DNA of 5,927 nucleotides from positions 1 through 5,927 of the forward strand of contig JARFPV010000633.1 in the NCBI GenBank assembly GCA_029288115.1, read 5' to 3'. The stretch comes from Akkermansiaceae bacterium. GTDB taxonomy: Bacteria; Verrucomicrobiota; Verrucomicrobiia; Verrucomicrobiales; Akkermansiaceae. The position numbers and the translations under genes are program-made. The notes beneath the pieces are model-generated. The model was not told the origin of the DNA, ran no database searches, and saw only the letters and a list, made by a program, of their open reading frames with translations. Positions 1 through 5,927 of the stretch are shown piece after piece. Numbering within the stretch: the stretch's first letter is position 1; each line of letters begins with the position of its first letter.

Positions 1-1345
1 CCTCCACCGGGGTGGCGGGCACCGCTTCTTTAACTTGCTCACCAAGATCGTTGATCATGGTTTTGACCTTACCTGCATAAGGACCACAAATGAATGGCAC
101 ACCTACTTTCAGCGTACCTGCCTGAACCATCACCGTAGCGGTAGGCCCTTTACCAGCTTGGACACTGGCCTCGATCACCGAGGCACGCGCGTTGGCACGT
201 GGGTTTGCCTTTAGTTCGAGAACCTCCGCCTGTAGCGCCATGAGTTCGATCAACTCGTCCATGCCCTGACCCGTGACAGCAGAAACCTCAACGCATTCGG
301 TATCGCCACCAAAGTCGACTGGCTGCAGTTCGTGCTCCATGAGCTGCGTCTTAACACGAGCCGGGTCAGCACCTTGTGTGTCGCACTTGTTAATAGCGAC
401 GATGATTGTTTTTTCCGCCTTCTTGGCGTGCTCAATGGCCTCAATGGTCTGCGGCATGATGCCGTCATCTGCCGCGACAACGAGCACCACGATATCTGTG
501 ATATCAGCACCACGGGCACGCATCTCAGTAAAGACCGAGTGTCCGGGTGTGTCGATGAAACTGATTGGGCGACCGTCGTGCTCCACACGGTAAGCGCCGA
601 TGTGCTGGGTAATCCCCCCTGCCTCACCTGAGGTCACGCGGCTCTTACGCACATAGTCCAACAAAGATGTTTTACCGTGGTCGACGTGGCCCATGAAAGT
701 AATGATCGGAGCACGATACTCGAGTTTTTCCTCCGGCTCATCTTCGAGCTTCTTCGCCTTCGGCTCTTTGATCTTTTTCTTCTCCTTGTGGACACCTCCG
801 CCTTTCTCACGCTTCTCGCGCTCGAAGGTGAAGCCGTGCATTTCACAAAGTTTCTCGGCAATATCGGGCTCAATCGCTTGGTGAGGAGCCACAAAAACTT
901 CCAGCTTGATTAAATCCGCCATCAATTGGAATGGCTTGAGATTCATCAGATCAGCAAGCGCACTGACGATGATCGGAGGTTTGATCGTGATGATGTTCCC
1001 CTCTTTCACTGCACCAGCCTCATCACCTGCAGCAGATTCATCGCCACCGGCCGGTTCACCTGCTGCAGTCTTGCCCAGATCAAACTCATCGTCTTTCTTG
1101 TCGAGCAGTTTGGAAATGGCAGGCAGGTCTTTTTTCAAGCCTCCTTTTTTATGCACCACGGAGGTTTTCTTTTCACCGTCCTCATCCTCAAAGATATCCA
1201 GAGCTTCCTTCTTCTGGTCATCGACAGATTTGACCTTCGCCGCCTCGATACGCTGGCGCTCACGCCGCGACAACTTGCTCCCGGAGTCATCGAGGAGATC
1301 GAGGATTTCTTTGTCTTTTTTCGGCTTATCGCTTGAGTCAGGCAT
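1..1345 (-). CDS. infB: Translation initiation factor IF-2, N-terminal 448 residues (runs off left edge)
   Basis: IF-2 is the GTPase that brings fMet-tRNA to the 30S subunit and promotes 50S joining in the cytoplasm. The frame is open from the ATG at 1345 to the window edge. Residues 1-117 are charged and low in complexity. Residues 118-175 form an IF2_N-type domain ([21 protein letters not shown]). The G domain is complete: G1 GHVDHGKT at 219-226, switch region [14 protein letters not shown]3 DTPGH at 265-269, G4 NKCD at 319-322 and G5 SAVTG at 355-359. The start of beta-barrel domain II follows. Only 218 residues precede G1, a compact N-terminal extension compared with E. coli. The start is fixed by a stop at 1397-1399 with no ATG, GTG or TTG in between; only a CTG at 1372 is an alternative. 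No Shine-Dalgarno sequence is visible upstream. It lies 69 bp after nusA and is probably co-transcribed with it. Confidence 0.98.
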   Translation of the reverse strand, partial: MPDSSDKPKKDKEILDLLDDSGSKLSRRERQRIEAAKVKSVDDQKKEALDIFEDEDGEKKTSVVHKKGGLKKDLPAISKLLDKKDDEFDLGKTAAGEPAGGDESAAGDEAGAVKEGNIITIKPPIIVSALADLMNLKPFQLMADLIKLEVFVAPHQAIEPDIAEKLCEMHGFTFEREKREKGGGVHKEKKKIKEPKAKKLEDEPEEKLEYRAPIITFMGHVDHGKTSLLDYVRKSRVTSGEAGGITQHIGAYRVEHDGRPISFIDTPGHSVFTEMRARGADITDIVVLVVAADDGIMPQTIEAIEHAKKAEKTIIVAINKCDTQGADPARVKTQLMEHELQPVDFGGDTECVEVSAVTGQGMDELIELMALQAEVLELKANPRANARASVIEASVQAGKGPTATVMVQAGTLKVGVPFICGPYAGKVKTMINDLGEQVKEAVPATPVE

Positions 1346-1414
1346 GCTGGATGGTCGTGGGATGGGTATCAGGATTAGGTGATAAAATAAGTTACGTTAG
1401 AAAAATGGTTTCGG
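1346..1414 (-). other. nusA-infB intergenic spacer
   Basis: This 69-base spacer separates the nusA stop from the infB start. I see no hairpin followed by a T-run and no clear promoter, which fits read-through from nusA into infB. There is also no purine-rich ribosome-binding sequence before the infB ATG; the immediate upstream context is CCATCCAGC. Confidence 0.6.
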
Positions 1415-2836
1415 TTAGGCTTCGGCACCTTCAGCCTCCTTGGTCTCGTCTTCGGAGCTTTCCTCTGCCTCGGCGGCCGGTTCTTCTGCTGGTTCTTCGG
1501 CTGCAGGTTCTTCGGCGGGCTCCTCAACTGGTGCTTCCTCCTCTGCGGCAGGTTCAGCTGGCTCATCTGCTGCTGGTGCGGAATCCGCTGGTGCGACCTT
1601 ACTAAGGATCGTAGCAGCCTCGTCTTCTGAAATCTCGAGTGCCTGGGCAATGTACTCGGCTGGCATCTGGGCAACAAGGTCGGCGGTTGCACCACCGGCG
1701 CGGAAGAGTTTTTCAGCCATTTCATCGTTGATTCCAAGCTGCTCGGCAAGTGTGTGGGCGGCGTCGCCGACACGTGCTTCAAATTGCTCGTGCTGGCTCT
1801 CGTCCTTGCTGACTTGTACGTCCCAGCCCATAAGCTTGGCACTGAGGCGGGCATTCTGACCACGACGGCCAATCGCCTTGCTCAGTTCCTCTTCGTCAAC
1901 AGTCACGGAAACAACCTTGTTTTCCTGATCCAGACTGATGGAGCGAATGATCGCAGGCTTGAGGGCCTCGACCACGAAGGTGGCGGGGTCATCACTCCAG
2001 CGGATGATATCGACTTTTTCGTTATTGAGCTCGCGAACGATGTTCTTAACGCGAGCTCCACGGAGACCGACACAAGCACCCACGGGATCAACTTTTTCAT
2101 CGTTACTGGCGACAGCTACCTTGGTGCGGTATCCTGCCTCACGAGCGATACCACGTAATTCAACGGTATTATCTGCAATCTCAGCCACCTCGGATTCGAA
2201 CAAACGGCGCACGAAGTTTGGATGACTACGGGAAAGGATGATTTCCGGACCACGTGACTCATTTTCAACAGCCACCACATAAACGCGGATACGGTCGCCA
2301 ATGTTATAATCCTCTGTGACGACTCTCTCACGCGACGGGATACGTCCCTCAAATTTGCCGAGATCAATCATGACGTCGCTTTTTTCAAACCGGCGAACAG
2401 TTCCACTGACAACGTCACCGGCACGATCCTTGTATTCGTCGTAGATCATTTCTTTCTCCGCCATACGCAGACGCTGCATCATGGTCTGCTTGGCAGTCTG
2501 GGTGGCGATTCGACCAAAGTTTTTGGGTGTCACATTAAAGTCAACGGTGTCGCCAAGCTCGGCATCAGGCTTGCCTTTGCGAGCGAGAGCAAGTGGCACC
2601 TCATTGAATTTATCCACGTAATCATCATCAGCCACCACCTCGAGTGTGGCAAAAATCGAAGTATCCCCCTTACGCTGATCGACCTCGGCGCGGATCGTCT
2701 CGATGGAGTCCGCTCCGGGAACCATTTTGCGGTAAGCGGATATAAAAGCAAATTCGAGCGCCTCGAGAACTTTGTCCCGGTCGATACCTTTTTCTTTCTC
2801 GTAATAGTCAATGAGAGCGACGATGTCGTTAGTCAT
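1415..2836 (-). CDS. nusA: Transcription termination/antitermination factor NusA
   Basis: NusA binds RNA polymerase and nascent RNA and modulates pausing, intrinsic termination and antitermination. The 473-residue product is complete. Residues 1-120 are the NusA N-terminal RNAP-binding domain, opening MTNDIVALIDYYEKEKG. Residues about 138-204 are an S1 domain. Tandem KH domains follow, with loops GLRG at 257-260 and GRRG at 323-326. Residues about 360-412 (LGINDEMAEKLF, then AQALEISEDEAATIL) resemble one acidic-repeat/helix-hairpin-helix unit like those of E. coli NusA. Residues 416-473 are a low-complexity Pro/Ala/Glu tail. The frame stays open upstream to a possible ATG at 2974, giving 46 more codons. 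I chose 2836 because the protein then begins exactly where the family does, and the extra residues look like translated leader. No Shine-Dalgarno sequence precedes this ATG. infB follows after 69 bp, the conserved nusA-infB order. Confidence 0.97.
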   Translation of the reverse strand: MTNDIVALIDYYEKEKGIDRDKVLEALEFAFISAYRKMVPGADSIETIRAEVDQRKGDTSIFATLEVVADDDYVDKFNEVPLALARKGKPDAELGDTVDFNVTPKNFGRIATQTAKQTMMQRLRMAEKEMIYDEYKDRAGDVVSGTVRRFEKSDVMIDLGKFEGRIPSRERVVTEDYNIGDRIRVYVVAVENESRGPEIILSRSHPNFVRRLFESEVAEIADNTVELRGIAREAGYRTKVAVASNDEKVDPVGACVGLRGARVKNIVRELNNEKVDIIRWSDDPATFVVEALKPAIIRSISLDQENKVVSVTVDEEELSKAIGRRGQNARLSAKLMGWDVQVSKDESQHEQFEARVGDAAHTLAEQLGINDEMAEKLFRAGGATADLVAQMPAEYIAQALEISEDEAATILSKVAPADSAPAADEPAEPAAEEEAPVEEPAEEPAAEEPAEEPAAEAEESSEDETKEAEGAEA

Positions 2837-2896
2837 GGCTGGTAGGTTAAAATGGTTGGTGGATGCTATGATTCTTATTCCCCGAGACACAAAAGA

Positions 2897-2914
2897 GTGG
2901 GTCTTGTGACCCAC
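2897..2914 (-). promoter_or_regulatory. Terminator-like hairpin in the nusA leader (possible attenuator)
   Basis: Read on the minus strand, GTGGGTC-ACAA-GACCCAC forms a perfect 7-bp stem with a 4-base loop and is followed by TCTTTT. It ends about 60 bases before the nusA ATG. A GC-rich stem followed by a short T-rich run has the shape of a weak intrinsic terminator, so it could attenuate nusA-infB. Because NusA itself acts on hairpin termination, feedback control is plausible, but this is inference. It could also be the end of an unseen short transcript or a chance structure. Confidence 0.4.
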
Positions 2915-2945
2915 CCCCCGAGTGCTCGTAGAGTTGCTGCGGATG

Positions 2946-2974
2946 GGCATAGTGCTGAAACACTGTAATGACAA
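2946..2974 (-). promoter_or_regulatory. Candidate nusA promoter
   Basis: On the minus strand TTGTCA (2969-2974, five of six matches to TTGACA) is separated by 17 bases from TATGCC (2946-2951, three of six matches to TATAAT). Transcription would begin near 2939, giving a leader of about 100 bases that contains the hairpin at 2897-2914. The -10 element is poor, so this is only the best visible candidate. Confidence 0.2.
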
Positions 2975-3078
2975 GCAGAAACTCCGCCTTTTCTAGGCTC
3001 AGGGCTTGTTTTCACACCTTCTCCGTAACGAAGTGTCATGCCGCGACGAAAAAAACAGCCCAGCCCATGAAAAATATC

Positions 3079-3106
3079 TTGCCATCGGCCTCTGGATACG
3101 TATTTT
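3079..3106 (+). promoter_or_regulatory. Candidate tRNA-Lys promoter
   Basis: TTGCCA (3079-3084) and TATTTT (3101-3106) are 16 bases apart on the plus strand. They would place the start near 3113, about 46 bases before the mature tRNA 5' end. Both hexamers are imperfect, and no upstream gene on this strand could supply transcription from inside the window. Confidence 0.3.
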
Positions 3107-3159
3107 GCGCCCCGCCTTCCATCGCCTCGCGGCGGAAAGCACATCAACCACCAACAAAC

Positions 3160-3232
3160 GCGCGGATAGCTCAGTTGGTAGAGCAGTTGGCTTTTAACCA
3201 ATTGGTCCTGGGTTCGAGTCCCAGTCCGCGTA
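3160..3232 (+). tRNA. tRNA-Lys(UUU)
   Basis: This 73-base cloverleaf is complete. The acceptor stem pairs 3160-3166 (GCGCGGA) with 3225-3231 (TCCGCGT), including a G-U wobble at the first pair. The D arm is 3169-3184. The anticodon stem GTTGG/CCAAT encloses loop CTTTTAA, with anticodon TTT at 3193-3195. The variable loop is five bases, the T arm is CTGGG-TTCGAGT-CCCAG (3208-3224), and the discriminator base is A3232. CCA is not encoded, since CTTT follows. It is followed after six bases by an intrinsic terminator and appears to be a single-gene unit. Its 3' end is the source of the downstream duplication. Confidence 0.98.
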
Positions 3233-3277
3233 CTTTATAACCCGCTGTATCCTCATCGATCAGCGGGTTTCCTTTTG
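3219..3277 (+). repeat. Direct repeat copy A: tRNA-Lys 3' end plus terminator
   Basis: These 59 bases match 3458-3516 at 57 positions, with differences at 3226 (C, against T in copy B) and 3256 (T, against C). The repeat begins at the last base of the T loop, covers the 3' half of the T stem, the acceptor 3' strand and the whole terminator hairpin and T-tract, and stops sharply one base after the T-tract. A block starting inside the tRNA 3' end is the usual shape of an integration-site identity segment. Confidence 0.95.
3239..3276 (+). terminator. Intrinsic terminator of tRNA-Lys
   Basis: AACCCGCTG (3239-3247) pairs perfectly with CAGCGGGTT (3261-3269) as a 9-bp GC-rich stem. The 13-base loop can pair a further ATC/GAT next to a one-base bulge. 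TCCTTTT follows the stem. It lies six bases after the mature tRNA 3' end. Confidence 0.88.
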
Positions 3278-3278
3278 C

Positions 3279-3479
3279 CCAGATGCTTCACCATTCAACA
3301 AGCTGACTGGGACGAGAACCTTCCGGAAAGCCCTATCAGGGCTTGGAGGAATCTGGTTCGACTGCACAAGCCGTCGTGTATCACGACGAAACCGTATTCC
3401 CATGCCGACGGAGGAGGAGGCATGCACCCAGGTAGAGAGTGAGCGGAGCGAACTCAATCCCAGTTCGCGTACTTTATAA
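3279..3479 (+). pseudogene. Decayed frame reading through the copied tRNA tail; possible GIY-YIG endonuclease C-terminus
   Basis: An open frame with no start runs from the end of the first terminator to a TAA at 3477-3479, giving 66 residues; the same frame is open back to a stop at 3195-3197 inside the tRNA. Its only ATG (3402) would give 25 residues beginning MPTEEEACTQ. The stretch LTGTRTFRKALSGLGG (about residues 9-24) recalls the C-terminal end of small GIY-YIG nucleases, where an LKRDRxFRKxL-type helix is common. The final residues, NPSSRTL, are encoded by the duplicated tRNA tail. From memory, not checked here, small GIY-YIG genes in several phyla lie beside tRNAs and read out through tRNA-derived sequence. 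The GIY-YIG catalytic core is absent, so at most this is a 5'-deleted relic. It may instead be noncoding structured DNA that happens to be open. Confidence 0.35.
3328..3468. other. Cluster of four perfect stem-loops between the tRNA-tail repeats
   Basis: Four exact inverted repeats lie in 141 bases. They are AAGCCCT-ATC-AGGGCTT (3328-3344), CGTCGTG-TAT-CACGACG (3372-3388), CATGCC/GGCATG with a 12-base loop (3401-3424), and GCGAACT-caatccc-AGTTCGC (3448-3468). The first two share the same layout, 7-bp arms around a 3-base loop. None is followed by a T-run, so they are not terminators. They could form in transcripts from either strand, either tRNA-Lys read-through or the 3' end of the convergent gene. 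The row could be a mobile-element end, a REP-like unit or a structured RNA; I do not recognise a known family. Confidence 0.55.
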
Positions 3480-3516
3480 CCCGCTGTATCCTCACCGATC
3501 AGCGGGTTTCCTTTTG
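3458..3516 (+). repeat. Direct repeat copy B: displaced tRNA-Lys 3' tail plus terminator
   Basis: This copy lies 239 bp after copy A and is not attached to a tRNA body: the sequence before it bears no D arm, anticodon arm or 5' T-stem strand. The T at 3465 would replace C67 of the tRNA and still pair with G6 as a wobble, so the tail could complete a functional tRNA. The same T makes the perfect 7-bp hairpin with 3448-3454. The copy ends 20 bp before the stop codon of the convergent gene. Confidence 0.95.
3478..3515 (+). terminator. Duplicated intrinsic terminator
   Basis: It has the same 9-bp AACCCGCTG/CAGCGGGTT stem (3478-3486 and 3500-3508), a 13-base loop and the same TCCTTTT tract as the tRNA-Lys terminator. 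One loop base differs (C3495). It would stop read-through from the tRNA side. On the minus strand the stem is followed by ATAAAG, so it is not a good terminator for the gene arriving from the right. Confidence 0.7.
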
Positions 3517-3536
3517 GGGCATCTCTAAGGGGGCAC

Positions 3537-5927
3537 CTATGGCACCTCGATTCTGATGAATCCAGATCCTGAATGCCCTGTTGGCACCGTAGCTCGAACA
3601 CGCTGGCGACCAGACTCCAACCCAAGAACCTGTTCGGTTATGGCCCGAATATCTCCTGAGGGGCCTTCGCCAGAGGCATACCAATTCAATAAGTTAGGTG
3701 ACCACTTCACGACACCCGTTGGCCCCGCTGGGTTACGCAACCACTCAAAACTAACATTCCCAGATCCATATTCAGAATTCAAGAAACTCTGCTGCACATC
3801 CATAACCCCTGCTTGAGTTCCAAAATAAAACTCTAGCCAATTATTCAACTTATCCCCTTCTGGATCGGCAAACTTCCCCCAACCTGTGTTTTCTTTCGCC
3901 GGGTCGTTGGCAACCTCTGCATCAAGTTGTGTGGCTATCCACTGCAAATATGCATCTCGTATCCACATCGTTGTATTGCCGTTCCCTGCATAATCAGGAT
4001 GGCTGGGACTTGCGACCACGCTATGCGGTCCCACCGCACTCGGCTCCGAGGTTCCACCGTTGTAGGTCAGGTCAAATGGAACACCGTATGGTACCACCGA
4101 TACCGTAACTCCGTGTGGTTGACCGTCAGCCTGATGCTGGGTATCCGTAAAGGTAAACGTTGGCGTCACGGTATCCGGCAAGTCATTCACACCAATGGTA
4201 AACACTTCTTCATGAGTAAGCCCACTTTCATCAATCACCCGCAAACGCACAGAGTAGCTCGGTATCTCCTCGTAGTTCAAGGGGCCCGTGGTCACTAATT
4301 GCCCCCCCGTAACCGCAAACGCCGGATTACCATCCGATCCCGTACCGCCGATCAATTGGAAGGTGAAGTCCGCCGAATCCGAGTCGACCGCAGCAATTTC
4401 TGCGACTACGGTCCCAGCTGGCTCATTTTCATCCACGCTGACAGTAGCAACATTACTGAGGACCGGCCCACTAGAAAAATTCAGTCTCGATGCAGCAAAT
4501 ACCGCCGCTGGCGAGGGTGCCGGATTACTCAATGTGATCCCCGTCGGTGCCGCCCTTACAGGAGTGGGGCCGGTAACTTTTGCTGCAAACGGCCCAGCTG
4601 GAAGAATCACCCCGTTCACTTCTTGGTTAGCACTCGCCTCCAGCGTAATCATCGGTGAAAGATCCGGAGCAAAATCAGAGAATTCACTGGAATGACTCCC
4701 CGACCACATTCGTGTTCCATCCACCGCAAAATGGTGGAAATTCCTAATAACAGGCTGGCTTGACCCATCTAGTAAATTCACCCCATCCACCTGACTCGCG
4801 GGAGTTTGAATACTGAACTCTCCATTAGGCCATACCCTGAAACCACGTGTTTCATCGCTTATCGGGTAAGTAGCTGCATTATCGCCAAACACATGCCCAC
4901 GCTGCGCCACTCCCGAGGAACTGTATTTTACCGCTATTCCGTCATACTGTGATGTCGGAGCAAGACTCACCGAACCAAAGGTTGCTGGAGAGTGGTCATA
5001 GTAATCAAACGCAATCCGGCCTGCAAAATAGATGTTATCCTGCGCATCACACCCAACCTTGTTCACTCGATCAATCGTATCCGGACTCCCTCCCGTTCTT
5101 ACCCACAAGGGCGAACCACTCGGATTGAGTTTCCAAAGATAGATATCAGCATTCTCATCCGATGTCCCAGTTCCTCCAGATGACTTGTTAGCCCCAGCAA
5201 ACGAAACACTCCCCTGAAACTCACCTACAACCGTCACATTACCTTGTGAGTCAAAGGTTGCAGCTTTACCAAAGGCAGCACCTCCTGCTTGTTTTGCCCA
5301 TTCCAAATCTCCAGTGCTATCGTAGCTTAAAATAAATGCGTCACTACTTCCGTTACCTCCGGTAATGACGAGCACCGGACCACTCGTGGAACCACTAGAC
5401 GCTCCTGTCTGGAACGAACTCCTCAGCGTATACCCGGAAGTATACAACGAATAGCTGGAGGTGCTGAATGATGCTGAAAAGTAACCGGTCATCACGACTC
5501 TACCACTCGTTTCATCATAAGCGATGCCTTGCGGATACTCAGCATTCGGTCCTCCATCCACTGCATTATACCAGCGCATGTTGCCGTCCGGATTAAACGA
5601 TGCCGCCGCCATGTCGAAATAACCACCATTTGAACCCGCTGCATACCCAGCGAGCTGCGCAACACTACTACCGTTACGGAAAATAGCGCTGGCGCTCGCA
5701 TCATTGGTCAGCCTCAACGCGATATGCACACGTCCATCGCTCCCTACATCAATCGCGCTAAAATAATCATTCGACTGCCTACCGCCATGCAGAACCCATT
5801 CCACTGCTCCATCCGGATCGTGCTTGATAAGAAACCAATCCCTTCCACTCCCCTGCGACGTCACCGTCTTGTCTCCAGCAGTCAAGGTTCCCGTGAAATC
5901 CCCTCCGACATAATAACTCCCGTCAGG
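3537..5927 (-). CDS. Large exported beta-propeller/cadherin/MBG-like protein, C-terminal 796 residues (runs off right edge)
   Basis: The frame is open from the window edge to a TAG at 3537-3539; no true start is visible, and the TTG at 5885 is internal. Visible residues 1 to about 455 carry repeats of the form D-hydrophobic-K/Y-x-D/P-x-G...W, at 30-44, 112-119, 196-210, 261-275, 329-344 and 398-408. These resemble SBBP-type beta-propeller units (DAFILSYDSTGDLEW). Residues 492-584 form a cadherin-like domain with DENEP (499-503), LNYEE (550-554), VID (564-566) and VND (580-582), suggesting calcium binding. Residues 588-656 resemble an MBG domain. Residues 655-796 form a C-terminal module with DPEGDKLNNWLEFYFGT and a final GFIRIEVP, like many verrucomicrobial secreted proteins. 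Only one cysteine is visible, as expected outside the cytoplasm. No catalytic site is recognised; a surface or adhesive role is inference. The signal peptide and promoter lie off the window. Confidence 0.93.
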   Translation of the reverse strand, partial: PDGSYYVGGDFTGTLTAGDKTVTSQGSGRDWFLIKHDPDGAVEWVLHGGRQSNDYFSAIDVGSDGRVHIALRLTNDASASAIFRNGSSVAQLAGYAAGSNGGYFDMAAASFNPDGNMRWYNAVDGGPNAEYPQGIAYDETSGRVVMTGYFSASFSTSSYSLYTSGYTLRSSFQTGASSGSTSGPVLVITGGNGSSDAFILSYDSTGDLEWAKQAGGAAFGKAATFDSQGNVTVVGEFQGSVSFAGANKSSGGTGTSDENADIYLWKLNPSGSPLWVRTGGSPDTIDRVNKVGCDAQDNIYFAGRIAFDYYDHSPATFGSVSLAPTSQYDGIAVKYSSSGVAQRGHVFGDNAATYPISDETRGFRVWPNGEFSIQTPASQVDGVNLLDGSSQPVIRNFHHFAVDGTRMWSGSHSSEFSDFAPDLSPMITLEASANQEVNGVILPAGPFAAKVTGPTPVRAAPTGITLSNPAPSPAAVFAASRLNFSSGPVLSNVATVSVDENEPAGTVVAEIAAVDSDSADFTFQLIGGTGSDGNPAFAVTGGQLVTTGPLNYEEIPSYSVRLRVIDESGLTHEEVFTIGVNDLPDTVTPTFTFTDTQHQADGQPHGVTVSVVPYGVPFDLTYNGGTSEPSAVGPHSVVASPSHPDYAGNGNTTMWIRDAYLQWIATQLDAEVANDPAKENTGWGKFADPEGDKLNNWLEFYFGTQAGVMDVQQSFLNSEYGSGNVSFEWLRNPAGPTGVVKWSPNLLNWYASGEGPSGDIRAITEQVLGLESGRQRVRATVPTGHSGSGFIRIEVP

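Larger units (their letters stand above)
2837..3159. other. Divergent intergenic region between nusA and tRNA-Lys
   Basis: These 323 bases lie between two divergently transcribed genes and hold no convincing gene. They should contain the nusA leader and promoter on the minus strand and the tRNA-Lys promoter on the plus strand. The best visible signals are a perfect 7-bp hairpin at 2897-2914 and two weak sigma70-like element pairs, all listed separately. No rimP-like gene sits next to nusA on its upstream side. Confidence 0.7.

Noticed and set aside
1440..1859. Plus-strand Ser/Ala/Gly-rich open frame
   Set aside because: It is the antisense shadow of the Pro/Ala/Glu tail and adjacent part of nusA, whose repetitive codons leave other frames open.
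2837..2974. 46-codon N-terminal extension of nusA from an ATG at 2974
   Set aside because: The NusA family begins at residue 47 of that frame (MTNDIVALIDYY), and the extra residues resemble no domain and cover the leader hairpin.
2968..3240. Plus-strand open frame ending in RIAQLVEQLAFNQLVLGS
   Set aside because: This is the familiar false peptide obtained by translating a tRNA gene; it covers tRNA-Lys itself.
3458..3470. A second tRNA gene
   Set aside because: Only the T-stem 3' strand and acceptor 3' strand are present; no D arm, anticodon arm or matching 5' acceptor precedes them.
3219..3516. CRISPR-like array
   Set aside because: There are only two repeat copies, each containing a tRNA end and terminator, with a single 180-bp spacer.
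3260..3625. 121-residue minus-strand open frame across the repeat region
   Set aside because: It overlaps the end of the large exported gene in another frame and runs through the terminator and stem-loops, and I recognise no domain in it.
3299..4298. Short plus-strand open frames opposite the large gene (3556-3816 and 3927-4298)
   Set aside because: They are antisense to a well-supported coding frame with cadherin and MBG-like domains and show no recognisable features.

Overview
The window is bacterial and most likely from Verrucomicrobiota. This is inferred from the very large secreted protein with beta-propeller-type repeats, a cadherin-like domain, an MBG-like domain and a C-terminal module containing a 'DPEGDKLNNWLEFYFGT' motif. 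It is also inferred from a NusA with a long Pro/Ala/Glu tail. No taxonomic search could be run.

Left block (1-2836, minus strand): a core translation/transcription operon. nusA (1415-2836, complete, 473 aa) is followed after 69 bases by infB (1-1345), which runs off the left edge; 448 N-terminal residues are visible, including the whole G domain. NusA handles elongation, pausing and termination, and IF-2 places initiator tRNA on the ribosome. No gene lies directly upstream of nusA on its strand, so nusA is probably the first gene of this unit. Its leader holds a terminator-like hairpin that could serve autoregulation.

Middle (2837-3536): a divergent intergenic region, then a complete tRNA-Lys(UUU) gene on the plus strand (3160-3232) with a strong intrinsic terminator. 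The last part of the tRNA plus the terminator, 59 bp, is repeated 239 bp downstream with two differences. The 180 bp between the copies holds a dense row of perfect stem-loops. It also holds an open frame without a credible start that reads through the copied tRNA tail. I read this as the scar of a tRNA-associated mobile cassette, possibly of GIY-YIG endonuclease type. It is the most interesting part of the window.

Right block (3537-5927, minus strand): the C-terminal 796 residues of a large exported protein whose N-terminus and promoter lie beyond the right edge. It converges on the tRNA-Lys locus and ends 20 bp from the second repeat copy.
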